From: JBMNMU01 sp050953505
GTDB taxonomy: Bacteria; Bacillota; Clostridia; Peptostreptococcales; Anaerovoracaceae
DNA: 64,000 bases
Assembly (NCBI GenBank): GCA_050953505.1
Contig: JBMNMU010000001.1
Location: 2,108,001 to 2,172,000, forward strand
Direction of reading: 5' to 3'
In this document: positions 1-8,455 of the stretch, in pieces
Position numbering within the stretch: the first letter of the stretch is position 1
Layout: the number at the start of each line of letters is the position of its first letter
Program-made: the position numbers and the translations under genes
The notes under the pieces: model-generated
The model's database searches: none
What the model saw: the letters and a program-made list of their open reading frames with translations, nothing else
What the model was told of the DNA's origin: nothing

Positions 1-922
1 TTCCCTTCAAGGAAGAAAGGTCGGAAGGATGCTTCTGCTTCTCATCATAAAGCATTTTTAACATGGTAGGGGCTCCAGTTATAAAGGATAGCTTGTATTT
101 CTCTATGTATTCCATGGTTGTCCTTGGATTGAACCGGCGCATAATAACCACTTTACCGCCAACATATAGAGTGGGTGCCGGCCCCCCCGAATGGATGCCG
201 CCCCGGTGGAACCAAGGGCTCATATTCATTGTGATATCCTTCGGAGTCAAAGGGAAATGCATGGCCACATCATGGGCTGAAAGGACATCATTGATATTAT
301 TTAGAGGAATACCCTTAGGCATCCCCGTGGTGCCAGAGGTATAAAGGCGAGTATTTTCATCATAAATATGCTTCTTTAACTTGATGTCAGGATTCTCTTG
401 GGATTTTCCTTCCATATATTTTTCAAAGGCAATATGCCCTTCCTCCAGCGGAACCTCCCCAGACACATCCACCATAACTATGCGCTTTGGCTTGTGCTTT
501 GCAAGGGATAAAGCTTGTAAAACATCGTCTTTTATATCTGCATCATAAATAAAAACGGAAGGCTTGCTGTCATCTAAAATATAAGCTGTTTCGCCAGGGG
601 AGAGTCTGAAGTTAATTGGATTATGAATTGCACCTACCTTTTGAGGTGCTAAAAAACAATAGATAAATTCCGCTGAATTCAACAATTGATAGGTCACTAC
701 ATCATTTTTCCCTACACCATCATCTAATAGGGCATGAGCCAGCTTGTTGACCTCTCTATTTAATTCAGTATAAGTCCATGTTCTCTCCTTTAAAGGACAT
801 ACTAAGGCTATGGAATGAGCAAACCTATGTACATTTCGCATAAAACCATTTATATAGGTAAACTCGTGTTCAAAAGTTTCTTTGAACATACTTATATCGT
901 ATGTATATTGATTCTCACTCAA
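1..922 (-). CDS. Acyl-CoA ligase (AMP-forming), partial
   Basis: This is an adenylate-forming acyl-CoA synthetase of the FadD/acetyl-CoA synthetase superfamily; such enzymes activate a carboxylic acid with ATP and transfer it to CoA. The frame stays open to the window edge, so only about 307 N-terminal residues are present. The P-loop signature reads YTSGTTGMPKGIP. The N-terminal motif WTYTELNREVNKLAHAL is typical of the family, and a region MSPWFHRGGIHSGGP follows the P-loop. The start chosen is TTG at 922, with a GGAAGGGGG ribosome binding site eight bases upstream; an in-frame ATG at 889 is the alternative. It starts 30 bp after the preceding fabF stop, so it is probably the third gene of a ketosynthase-ketosynthase-ligase operon. 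The substrate cannot be read from the sequence. Confidence 0.85.
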   Translation of the reverse strand, partial: MSENQYTYDISMFKETFEHEFTYINGFMRNVHRFAHSIALVCPLKERTWTYTELNREVNKLAHALLDDGVGKNDVVTYQLLNSAEFIYCFLAPQKVGAIHNPINFRLSPGETAYILDDSKPSVFIYDADIKDDVLQALSLAKHKPKRIVMVDVSGEVPLEEGHIAFEKYMEGKSQENPDIKLKKHIYDENTRLYTSGTTGMPKGIPLNNINDVLSAHDVAMHFPLTPKDITMNMSPWFHRGGIHSGGPAPTLYVGGKVVIMRRFNPRTTMEYIEKYKLSFITGAPTMLKMLYDEKQKHPSDLSSLKG

Positions 923-952
923 ATAAGGTGCCCCCTTCCAGTTTCAATGGTA

Positions 953-2185
953 TTACTCGTATCTTCCAATAATTAGTGAGGTGTTTTGTCCGCCAAATCC
1001 AAAGGAATTTGACATGGCAATTTTAATATCAGTATTTCTTGCAGTATTAGGCACATAATCTAAGTCGCACTGTGGGTCTGGTATTTCATAATTCAATGTA
1101 GGCGGCAATATTCCTTCACGAATCGCTTGAATGCAGGCAATTAATTCTGTAACACCTCCCGCACCCATCATATGCCCCGTAGCACCTTTTGTAGAACTAA
1201 CCGGAATATCTTTTGCACGTTGACCAAAAACAGCTTTAATGGTTTCAGTCTCTATTTTGTCACCCATAGGCGTAGAAGTTCCATGAGCGTTGATATATTC
1301 AATCTGTGCGGGTTCTAGATTTGCGTTTTTCAATGCTATTTCCATGCATTGAATTTCACCACGCCCCTCAGGATGTGGTGCCGTGATATGATAAGAATCA
1401 GAACAATTTCCATATCCTAAAATCTCTGCTTTTATTTCAGCATCTCGTTTTTTAGCATGATCTAAGGTTTCTATAACCAAGGCGCCGCCACCTTCTCCCA
1501 TAACAAAGCCATCTCTTTCCAAATCAAATGGACGACATGCCTTAGCGGGGTCATCATTGCGCTGTGAAAGTGCTCGAGATGCGGCAAGGCTTGCATTCAT
1601 CATCCCAAAGAGAGTTGACTCTGCCCCGACGACAACCACTGCATCCGCCTGTCCCGATTTTAGCATCATTGTACCAACACCAATTGCATCTCCTCCTGAA
1701 GAGCAGGCTGTTGTTACGGTCAAGCTAGGGCCTCTTAAATTATGAAGGATGCCAATATGAGCAGCTGCAATATTACCAAGACTATTTGGCACGACACGAG
1801 GGCTGATGCGATAGCTGCCACTATTTGAAATCTGTTCTTGGGCTTCTATTGCTGTGGTTAGACCCCCAAAGGCTGTTCCAATAACGATTCCAACCCGCTC
1901 AGGTGCTGCTTTTAAATGACTTTGCTCTATGGCCTCTGCTGCAGCAATTAAAGCAAATTGTGCGAAAATATCAGTCTGGGATGCAACTTTTCTTGCCAAA
2001 AAATCTGTTGGCTTGAAGTCCTTGACTTCAGCAGCAATTTTCACTGGCAGCTCATTAACATCAAAACGGCTAATGGCAGTCACACCGCTTTTACCCTTTA
2101 TTAAATTATCCCAGTACGAGGCTACACCTATCCCAATAGGCGTAATTGCTCCCATTCCGGTAGCTACTATACGATTGTTTGTCAC
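953..2185 (-). CDS. fabF: 3-oxoacyl-ACP synthase II (FabF-like), second copy
   Basis: This is a beta-ketoacyl-ACP synthase of the FabF type, which condenses malonyl-ACP with an acyl-ACP in the cytosolic type II fatty acid pathway. The catalytic triad is complete: Cys in TTACSSGGDA, His in NAHGTSTPMGD and His in KGATGHMMGAGG. The C-terminal SNSFGFGGQN is also canonical. The length of 410 residues is normal. A longer reading from 2281 would overlap the upstream gene. The GTG at 2185, preceded by GGGGTGG, gives the usual N-terminus (V-T-N-N-R-I-V-A-T-G-M-G), so I use it. It lies 19 bp downstream of another fabF, which suggests an old tandem duplication with division of chain-length or substrate roles. 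Confidence 0.9.
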   Translation of the reverse strand: MTNNRIVATGMGAITPIGIGVASYWDNLIKGKSGVTAISRFDVNELPVKIAAEVKDFKPTDFLARKVASQTDIFAQFALIAAAEAIEQSHLKAAPERVGIVIGTAFGGLTTAIEAQEQISNSGSYRISPRVVPNSLGNIAAAHIGILHNLRGPSLTVTTACSSGGDAIGVGTMMLKSGQADAVVVVGAESTLFGMMNASLAASRALSQRNDDPAKACRPFDLERDGFVMGEGGGALVIETLDHAKKRDAEIKAEILGYGNCSDSYHITAPHPEGRGEIQCMEIALKNANLEPAQIEYINAHGTSTPMGDKIETETIKAVFGQRAKDIPVSSTKGATGHMMGAGGVTELIACIQAIREGILPPTLNYEIPDPQCDLDYVPNTARNTDIKIAMSNSFGFGGQNTSLIIGRYE

Positions 2186-2204
2186 TTTTCCACCCCGTTT
2201 TTCT

Positions 2205-3440
2205 TTACTCAGTAAATTTCTTAAATGCAAGTACTGCATTGTGCCCGCCAAAACCAAATCCATTGGATAAAGCATACTCAATATCCGATTTTACCGCTTT
2301 GTTTGGCACATAATCTAAATCACATTCTTCGTCTGGAGTTTCATAATTGATGGTAGATGGAATAACTCCATCTCTGAGACTGCATAGGGTAATAATCGCC
2401 TCAATGGAACCCGCCGCGCCAAAGAGATGCCCTGTCATGGATTTTGTTGAGCTTACTTTTAAATTATAGGCATGAGAACCAAAAACCTCTTTGATGGCCT
2501 TTGTTTCAGATTTGTCTCCTTCCGGGGTACTTGTTCCATGAGCATTTATATATCCAATTTGTGTAGGATCAATCTTTGCCATTTCCACAGCCAATTTCAT
2601 AGCCCTTGCTGCTCCATTGTAATCAGGGGCTGTAAAGTGAAATGCATCCGTGGTATTACCATATCCGATGATTTCTCCTAAAATTTTAGCTCCACGTTTT
2701 TTTGCATGCTCATATTCTTCTAAGAACAATATGGCGGATCCCTCTGCCATCACGAACCCATCGCGATTTTTATCAAAGGGTCTGCTAGCTTTTTCCGGGT
2801 TATCGTTGTTAGTTGATGTGGCTTTCATCTGTGAAAACCCTGCAAATGTGATCGGATGAACAACAGCTTCACTTCCCCCAGCCAAGATAGCATCAGAAAG
2901 TCCACTTTTTATATTTAAATAGGCTTCTCCGATAGCATGATTTCCTGTCGCACAAGCAGATACTGGGGAATAGCTGGGTCCCCTAAAGCCGGTCCTGATG
3001 GACACAAGACCCGCTGCCATATTGCTAATCATCATTGGAACCATGAATGGTGATACTCTTTTAGGTCCTTTTTCAAGCAAAATTTTATGATTGTCCAATA
3101 GGGTGTCCAGACCCCCTATACCAGACCCAATGTAAATACCGATTCTCTCTTTATTGATATTATCTAAATCTAAATTAGCCTGCTCTAAAGCCTGCTGGGA
3201 AGCTGCACAAGCAAATTGTACAAATCGGTCATATCGAAGCTGTTCCTTACGATCCAGGTAGGAATCCGCATCAAAATCTTTTATCTGCCCACCAATTCTG
3301 GTGTTCATGTCTTTATAAGCTTCGTCCTCCAGCTTTATAATTCCGGATTTACCCGCCTTGATATTTTCCCATAAGCTATCTACATTATTACCTGATGAGG
3401 AAACAACTCCGCATCCAGTTACCACAACTCTTCGTTCCAT
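2205..3440 (-). CDS. fabF: 3-oxoacyl-ACP synthase II (FabF-like), first copy
   Basis: This is a second FabF-type ketosynthase of 411 residues. The N-terminus MERRVVVTGCGVVSSSG is typical. The active-site Cys lies in SPVSACATGNHAIG, and the two His residues lie in NAHGTSTPEGD and KSMTGHLFGAAGS. Because the Cys is kept, it is not a chain-length-factor-like inactive partner. It starts at ATG 3440, with AGGAG nine bases upstream. It is first in an apparent operon with another fabF and an acyl-CoA ligase. The rest of the fab genes sit near 57-63 kb, and that cluster lacks a fabF, so these two copies may supply the elongation step. The region upstream holds a TATAAT box and an ATAGTA/TACTAT inverted repeat, but I cannot assign a regulator. 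Confidence 0.9.
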   Translation of the reverse strand: MERRVVVTGCGVVSSSGNNVDSLWENIKAGKSGIIKLEDEAYKDMNTRIGGQIKDFDADSYLDRKEQLRYDRFVQFACAASQQALEQANLDLDNINKERIGIYIGSGIGGLDTLLDNHKILLEKGPKRVSPFMVPMMISNMAAGLVSIRTGFRGPSYSPVSACATGNHAIGEAYLNIKSGLSDAILAGGSEAVVHPITFAGFSQMKATSTNNDNPEKASRPFDKNRDGFVMAEGSAILFLEEYEHAKKRGAKILGEIIGYGNTTDAFHFTAPDYNGAARAMKLAVEMAKIDPTQIGYINAHGTSTPEGDKSETKAIKEVFGSHAYNLKVSSTKSMTGHLFGAAGSIEAIITLCSLRDGVIPSTINYETPDEECDLDYVPNKAVKSDIEYALSNGFGFGGHNAVLAFKKFTE

Positions 3441-3673
3441 AAAAAATAACTCCTATTCATTAAAATATTAAATAATTATTCATAAGTTCATAGTATTGTT
3501 CATGAGTACTATTATAATAAGGTTTTTCAAATTTGTACAGTTTCAAAGTAAACATTATGGTTCTCTTATCATATTGTCACCATAAATTGTGAGATTTTAC
3601 AATTTTATTTGATATTGAAAGGGAAATTTTGAAAAAATATTAGAAAATTCGACAGTACACAATTTAGCACATA

Positions 3674-3710
3674 CATCAAAATGCCACACTGCAAAGGTGA
3701 CATTTTGATG
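3674..3710. terminator. Stem-loop after modC
   Basis: Arms CATCAAAATGCCAC (3674-3687) and GTGACATTTTGATG (3697-3710) pair with a single C-A mismatch around a 9-nt loop. The structure begins 6 nt beyond the modC stop. A run of T follows it only on the plus strand (3713-3717). It may act as a bidirectional or factor-dependent end of the mod transcript, or as 3'-end protection. Confidence 0.55.
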
Positions 3711-3715
3711 CGTTT

Positions 3716-4387
3716 TTAAGTTGAAATCCTTAAAATCTTACCTTCTTCAATATAGATTCTATGATCTGCAAACATTTCACTTTCTACAGGGTTGTGAGTG
3801 ATTAATATGGTAGGAATATTAAAATTCTCCTTAAAAGCTGCAAATTCCTCGTATACTATTTTTTTCGTCTTCTCATCCAGAGCTCCAAAAGGTTCATCTA
3901 AAAGAAGAAGTCTCGGCCGAGTAACGATAGCCCTTGATAAGGCCACCCTTTGTTTTTCTCCCCCAGAAATCTTGTCAGGAAATTTCTTTTTAAGGTGATG
4001 AATACCAAAGGTTTTCATTATATAATCGGAGTATTGTAGCATCTCCTGTCTAGTGGTTTTATCCTTATATTCAGTTAAATTCTTTAGCCCATAGTTAATG
4101 TTCTGCTCCACAGTCATATTGGGGAACAAGGCATAATTTTGAAAAAGATATCCTAGCCTTCTGTTTCTCGTGGGTACATCTATTTTGTGGCTGCTATCAA
4201 ACACTTTCTGATCCCCGAATCGAATTAGCCCTTGGTCAGGCTTCATCAATCCCGCAATACAGTTTAGTATTGTCGTCTTGCCAGCCCCTGATTCTCCTTG
4301 TATGGCAAGGACACCCCTTTCAAATTCATATTCCACTTGAAGGGTGAAATGATCTAATTTTTTTGTAATGTTAAAATATGTGTTCAT
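3716..4387 (-). CDS. modC: Molybdate ABC transporter ATPase
   Basis: This is the ATP-binding subunit of a molybdate/tungstate importer. Walker A is GESGAGKTT, the Q-loop region is FQNYALFPNMTVEQN, the ABC signature is ISGGEKQRVALSRAI, and Walker B is LLLLDEPFGALD, followed by the switch His in ILITHNPVE. At 223 residues it is much shorter than E. coli ModC (about 350) and lacks the C-terminal TOBE/Mop oxyanion-binding domain. A TOBE domain is instead present on the divergent regulator at 6444. It follows modB by 12 bp. The ribosome binding site is weak (AAGGG), which suggests translational coupling. The molybdate assignment rests on the ModA/ModB neighbours and the regulator. Confidence 0.9.
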   Translation of the reverse strand: MNTYFNITKKLDHFTLQVEYEFERGVLAIQGESGAGKTTILNCIAGLMKPDQGLIRFGDQKVFDSSHKIDVPTRNRRLGYLFQNYALFPNMTVEQNINYGLKNLTEYKDKTTRQEMLQYSDYIMKTFGIHHLKKKFPDKISGGEKQRVALSRAIVTRPRLLLLDEPFGALDEKTKKIVYEEFAAFKENFNIPTILITHNPVESEMFADHRIYIEEGKILRIST

Positions 4388-4399
4388 TTGAAACTACCC

Positions 4400-5065
4400 T
4401 TACTTTCCAGTATAGTTCTTGCGCTTTAGCCAATAATTTAGTCCAAAAATTAATAGGAAGCTCAAAACTGTTATGATAAGGACTAAGGTATTCGCTTTCT
4501 CTTGTTGCCCTGATTCTACTGCAAAATAAATAGCCGTTGGAATGGTTTGAGTCTTTCCGGGGATATTGCCAGCAATCATCAGGGTAGCACCGAATTCTCC
4601 TATAGCTCTTGCGAAAGCAAGAACAATACCGCTTATGATGCCGGGCCAGGCCAAGGGAAAGCTGACAGTTCTAAAAATTTTCCACTCACTACTTCCTAAT
4701 GTTTGAGCCGCCCTTTCGTAAATAGGATCCGTACTAATAAAGGCTGCTTTAGCATTTTGATACATTAGCGGCAGTGAAACAATACAGGCTGCGATGACAG
4801 CTCCTATCCAGGTAAATACAACTTGTACGTTAAAATACTCAAGCAAAAAAGCACCTATGAATCCTCTCTTCCCAAAGGCTATAAGAAGTAAATACCCCGT
4901 AACCGAAGGGGGCAATATCATAGGAAGTATGATTAGGGTTTCCCAAATATCCTTTCCGGGGATTTTTTTCTTATTAAGAGCATAAGCCAGCGTAACACCC
5001 AGTATAAATGAAAACACTGTGGCGATACTGGCAATTCTCAAAGAGAGTAAAATAGGTGCTAACAT
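4400..5065 (-). CDS. modB: Molybdate ABC transporter permease
   Basis: This is a ModB-family integral membrane permease of 221 residues with about five to six hydrophobic segments. The cytoplasmic EAA-like loop reads ERAAQTLGSSEWKIFRTVSFPLA, here cited only by its core RAAQTLG...WKIFRTV, and docks onto the ATPase. The family motif AIGEFGATLMIAGNIPGKTQ, which separates molybdate permeases from sulfate and other relatives, is present near residues 160-180. The start at ATG 5065 has GAGG upstream. Together with modC it forms the membrane part of the importer. The 296-bp gap to modA is unusually long for this operon type. Confidence 0.92.
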   Translation of the reverse strand: MLAPILLSLRIASIATVFSFILGVTLAYALNKKKIPGKDIWETLIILPMILPPSVTGYLLLIAFGKRGFIGAFLLEYFNVQVVFTWIGAVIAACIVSLPLMYQNAKAAFISTDPIYERAAQTLGSSEWKIFRTVSFPLAWPGIISGIVLAFARAIGEFGATLMIAGNIPGKTQTIPTAIYFAVESGQQEKANTLVLIITVLSFLLIFGLNYWLKRKNYTGK

Positions 5066-5361
5066 AATTTTTCCTCAGTCTTATCAGCAATTTCTTGTTG
5101 GCAATTATCTTGATAAGTGAAATTCTAGTTTATTTAATGGGTTTGGTGTACGTGTAAAATTGCAACTTTTTTCAACCCACTGGCTTGGGGTTTGTGCTTT
5201 TCATGCAATAGTTGAAATTTTGCTCACTCACGGCCAGGCAACGTAACGCAATGAAATGTAGTATTGCACAGCAATGCTATGCGGTGCGATTTATACCGTA
5301 CCAAGCTGCATGGCGCATTTTTATGTGGCTTAATGTGGTTGGCATTGCCAAACTTTATGTA
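5066..5361. other. Long spacer inside the mod operon
   Basis: There is no credible coding sequence in these 296 bp between modA and modB. A small hairpin, ATTGC-ACA-GCAAT, lies at 5263-5275, and GC-rich patches surround it. I see no clear promoter or intrinsic terminator. It may hold a processing or attenuation site that makes modA more abundant than modB and modC, but that is inference. Confidence 0.4.
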
Positions 5362-6177
5362 CTATAATACTTCAAATCCATACTTCTGAAAGACTGCTTT
5401 GGAAAAGTCATTTTGAATAAATTCATAGAATTTGACTGCCGCCTCGCGTTGGGCAGAATCTTTAATAAGAGCAGCAGGATATACAACGGGTGTATGGCTG
5501 TCCGCCGGCATGTCTTCTACTATGATACCTGTTTCAAGCAATTTCGCATCCGACAAGTAAACAAGGCCGCAATCAACATTTCCTGTATCCACATAGTCTA
5601 AAACCTGTCTCACATCCTTTGCCAGTACCAGTTTAGGCTGTATCTTATCCCATATTCCTAGAGTTTCAAATACTTCTTGAGCATATTTCCCGGCAGGGAC
5701 TGATTCAGGGGTGCCCATCGCAATGCTTTCCACATCATTGCTTGTCAGTGCTGTTAAATCTTTAATCACATCTTCCTTTTCTGCAGTTGCAATAAGTGTC
5801 AATGTGTTCTTTAATAGGTCCTTTCGGGATTCTTTATCAATAAACCCAGCTTCTTCTAGTGTATTCATATGTGGTTCCGATGCGGAGATAAACAAATCGG
5901 CAGGTGCCCCTTCTTGAATCTGTTTTTGCAGGGTTCCTGATCCCGCAAAGTTAAATATTAATTGCGTATTGCTCTCCTTAGCATATTCCTTCTGTATTTC
6001 TGTAAGGGCGTCGGTCAAGCTAGCTGCAGCAGAAATATATACTTCTACCTTTTCATCTGTAGGACTAGTGGGTGCTTCTGATGTATCTCCTTCTGCCACA
6101 TGTCCATTATCACCACAGCCTGTAAGCGACAAGGCCAGAATAATAAGTAAAATTGCTACGAGATTAAATTTTTTCAC
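5362..6177 (-). CDS. modA: Molybdate-binding lipoprotein
   Basis: This is the extracellular substrate-binding component of the molybdate importer. It begins with a lipoprotein signal peptide (KKFNLVAILLIILALSLTGCG) whose lipobox LTGC gives a lipid-anchored Cys. The mature part shows ModA hallmarks: VYISAAASLTDAL, FNFAGSGTLQKQI, GAPADLFISAS and MGTPESVPAGKYAQE. An ORF upstream extends to a TTG at 6213, but that has no ribosome binding site. The ATG at 6189 abuts AAAGGAG with no spacing. The GTG at 6177 has AAAGGAG about nine bases upstream and begins right at the signal peptide, so I chose it. It is the first gene of modABC and diverges from the HTH-TOBE regulator. Confidence 0.92.
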   Translation of the reverse strand: MKKFNLVAILLIILALSLTGCGDNGHVAEGDTSEAPTSPTDEKVEVYISAAASLTDALTEIQKEYAKESNTQLIFNFAGSGTLQKQIQEGAPADLFISASEPHMNTLEEAGFIDKESRKDLLKNTLTLIATAEKEDVIKDLTALTSNDVESIAMGTPESVPAGKYAQEVFETLGIWDKIQPKLVLAKDVRQVLDYVDTGNVDCGLVYLSDAKLLETGIIVEDMPADSHTPVVYPAALIKDSAQREAAVKFYEFIQNDFSKAVFQKYGFEVL

Positions 6178-6335
6178 TTCTTCTTTCATCTCCTTTGCAC
6201 GGGTTTCGCTCAATTATATCTAACTAAACCAAACTAAAACCAACTCGATTTAATTGTATCCTACCACTCAAGAATAGTCAATTGGCTATTTTACTCACAA
6301 TAATTAATTTTTTATATTAATTGCTATGCTGCTGT

Positions 6336-6363
6336 GAGGTAAGTCTTCGTTGTCGCGAGGTAA
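6336..6363. promoter_or_regulatory. Direct-repeat operator between modA and regulator
   Basis: GAGGTAA occurs at 6336-6342 and again at 6357-6363. Their 21-bp period equals two helical turns, and flanking bases are partly conserved (GCTGT/TTGTC before each copy). The repeats sit between the divergent modA and HTH-TOBE genes, just upstream of the regulator's -10 box, so they are a plausible binding site for that regulator. Confidence 0.5.
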
Positions 6364-6393
6364 TGTTTTTTATCATAACGGGACTTTTACTTA

Positions 6394-6402
6394 TGATATA
6401 AT
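6394..6402 (+). promoter_or_regulatory. Extended -10 promoter of the HTH-TOBE gene
   Basis: TGATATAAT at 6394-6402 is an extended -10 element (TG-N-TATAAT). No good -35 hexamer is seen at the expected distance. It lies 42 bp upstream of the regulator start, whose ribosome binding site is GAGGAGG. Confidence 0.55.
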
Positions 6403-6443
6403 AGGACTCATAATATACTTTTCCTATTTTAGAGGAGGTTTTT

Positions 6444-6962
6444 ATGAAAGATATTTTATATACCCCTGAAGAAATCTCAAAAATACTCAAACTTTCTAAA
6501 TACACCGTATACGAGATGGTTAAACGGGGCGATATAGAAGCACACCACATCGGAAGGAGCATCCGCATATCTCAAACTCAGCTTGACCTTTATATGATGG
6601 GAACCCGAAAAGCGGAAAATGTCTTTACAGCTGAAATAGTTGTTGAAGATGATGCCCAGATTGCTCTGTCTCATGGAATTAGATTTTTTGTAAATACGGA
6701 TTTGGAAGGAGAGGTGAAAATATCCATCCCTCCTGAAGACATCATATTAAGCGCTGGCAAGTTTGTTAGCAGCGCTCGAAATATGCATAAAGGAAAGGTT
6801 GTTGACATTATTTCTGATGAAAAGAATTCAAAGGTTTTGTTGGATATTGGCGTTCCCCTTCTTTCTATAATAACCAACAAATCTGCTTTAGAAATGAACA
6901 TAAAAAAAGGCGATGAGCTTTATGCCATATTTAAAACCATGTCGGTAAGAGTCATTAAATAG
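6444..6962 (+). CDS. HTH-TOBE molybdate-responsive regulator
   Basis: This 172-residue protein has an N-terminal excisionase/MerR-like winged helix (residues 1-55; YTPEEISKILKLSKYTVYEM and GRSIRIS). The C-terminal half resembles a TOBE/Mop oxyanion-binding domain (about residues 105-172, SARNMHKGKVVDIISDEKNS ending in a SALEMNIKKGDELYAIFK motif). The combination is known from molybdate sensors that control mod operons in anaerobes and differs from classical ModE. It starts at ATG 6444 with GAGGAGG upstream. It is divergent from modABC, whose ModC lacks a TOBE domain. The likely role is repression of modABC when molybdate is plentiful; the effector is inferred, not shown. Confidence 0.85.
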   Translation: MKDILYTPEEISKILKLSKYTVYEMVKRGDIEAHHIGRSIRISQTQLDLYMMGTRKAENVFTAEIVVEDDAQIALSHGIRFFVNTDLEGEVKISIPPEDIILSAGKFVSSARNMHKGKVVDIISDEKNSKVLLDIGVPLLSIITNKSALEMNIKKGDELYAIFKTMSVRVIK

Positions 6963-7074
6963 AGCAACAAAGGGGCAGAATGTGGAAGTCTCAAACTAGA
7001 ATAACAGAAACCCCAAATTATTATGGTAGAAGTTTCAAAACACATTAGGAAGATACAAACAGAGTGATACAAAA

Positions 7075-7127
7075 TTAAAGGGGACATTTCCAAGCTTTCA
7101 TAGCGACAGTTTGGGAATTCCCCTTAA
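7075..7127 (+). terminator. Inverted repeat downstream of HTH-TOBE gene
   Basis: TTAAAGGGGA (7075-7084) pairs with TCCCCTTAA (7119-7127) across a long loop that has smaller internal pairings. It lies 110 bp after the regulator stop, and no strong T-run follows. It is a possible terminator only. Confidence 0.3.
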
Positions 7128-7157
7128 TATGTGTAGGTTTTAAATTTATGCACACGT

Positions 7158-7258
7158 GCATTTATCCTCTATTTTTAGGCCCTTTTTCATAGATAGGACT
7201 CATCTCCTATTCTTAGGCACCTTAGCGTAAATAGACTCATCCTCTATTCTTAGGCACG
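7158..7258. repeat. Three short imperfect tandem copies at the ligase 3' end
   Basis: A 25-bp segment of the type ACTCATCCTCTATTCTTAGG occurs three times, at about 7158, 7197 and 7234, spaced 37-39 bp apart. The rightmost copy contains the last codons and stop of the CoA-ligase gene. The other two look like duplicated gene ends left in non-coding sequence, as slippage or unequal exchange would make. Confidence 0.65.
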
Positions 7259-8412
7259 TTTCTATCCCCCACCTTATCCAAACGCTTTAAAGCACTGCCA
7301 CAAGCACACGGGCTAGAAAGCCATCGGCTAATGTCTCCAGTACGATATCTGATAAATGGCATGGCTTTTCTTGTAAGAGTAGTAAAAACGACTTCTCCAT
7401 ACTGACCTTCGGGCACTGTTTCACCCGTTTCAGGATTAATAATTTCAAAATACAGGTCGGCCTCTCTAGGATGATATCCCTCTAAAACCCAGCAGCTTAC
7501 CGCCCCGCCAAGGCCCATCTCTGTCATGCCATAGTGTTCAAAAACCCTAATCCCCCAAGCCTCTTCAATAAATCTTACCGTGGATTCTGGAATGAATTCA
7601 GTACTTAAAAGTACTGTTCTCATTAATTCTTTTATTTCCTCGTGGGATCCTCCTGTTTTTTCTTGCATTGAAGGACTCTTGTACGGCCTATTGGGCTGGC
7701 TTTGGGCATGAAACTTGTAAATGCTTTCGGCAGGGCTCATCGTGAGGTTCTTTGCTGTATTCTCGGAAAGGCTCACAGAGGCTTCTGCCAGCGCCAACAC
7801 TTGGCCAGGGGCTCCTACAATTGAGGTAACGCCTTTTTCCAGCATCAGTTTAAGTACATCAAAGGCATCTTCACAATCCCTCTTTAAAAGGCCATAAGTA
7901 ACACACTTAGCCCCTAGCCTCTCAAGGCCTGATTTCAGAAGGTCCCCTACAGACCCAGGCCTCTCGAAGGGCAGTAAAATCAAAACAACATCGGTTTCGT
8001 CTACTAAATTTTTCATGCCATGATGGAAGTAATCCACCGTTAACTCTTGGTCCTCCTTGGTATAGTATATACGTTTTGGTTTCCCTGTACTGCCACTGGT
8101 ATCAAGGGTTACGATTCGGCTGATTTCATTTTGACTCACGCATAGCATTTCAAGACCTTTTTCCCTCAAATCTTCCACCGTTGTGAATGGTAGCTTTTCA
8201 ATGTCTTTTAATTCAAGAATATCTTCTGGTTCAATATCTATTAATAATTTTTCATAAAACCTACTATTCTTTTTTGCCCACTCTATGGTTTCACGTAGCT
8301 TTATAAGCTGATATTCTTCCAAAGCCTTCCGCGTAAGTGGGCTCTTTTGGCCCAGTCCAATTTTTTCAGCTATCCATGTGTCCAGGGCCTTTTCTCTTTC
8401 GTATAATGACAT
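7237..8412 (-). CDS. AMP-dependent CoA ligase (PaaK-like) of a molybdenum hydroxylase cluster
   Basis: This is an adenylate-forming ligase of the phenylacetate-CoA ligase/F390 synthetase type, about 391 residues. The P-loop is LDTSGSTGKPKRIYYT near residue 100, the AMP-site motif is FEHYGMTEMGLGG, and a late motif is YRTGDISRWL followed by CACGS. It matches the family I recall as the DVU_1553 ligase, which accompanies Mop-type hydroxylases; the other cluster members follow upstream. The ATG at 8412 with AGGAGG seven bases before it is preferred over 8445. The stop lies inside a short repeat. Its natural acid substrate and its role with the oxidoreductase are unknown. Confidence 0.8.
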   Translation of the reverse strand: MSLYEREKALDTWIAEKIGLGQKSPLTRKALEEYQLIKLRETIEWAKKNSRFYEKLLIDIEPEDILELKDIEKLPFTTVEDLREKGLEMLCVSQNEISRIVTLDTSGSTGKPKRIYYTKEDQELTVDYFHHGMKNLVDETDVVLILLPFERPGSVGDLLKSGLERLGAKCVTYGLLKRDCEDAFDVLKLMLEKGVTSIVGAPGQVLALAEASVSLSENTAKNLTMSPAESIYKFHAQSQPNRPYKSPSMQEKTGGSHEEIKELMRTVLLSTEFIPESTVRFIEEAWGIRVFEHYGMTEMGLGGAVSCWVLEGYHPREADLYFEIINPETGETVPEGQYGEVVFTTLTRKAMPFIRYRTGDISRWLSSPCACGSALKRLDKVGDRNVPKNRG

Positions 8413-8455
8413 CCTGCTACCTCCTGTATGTTTTTTCTCTGTCATTTTGTAAGAA

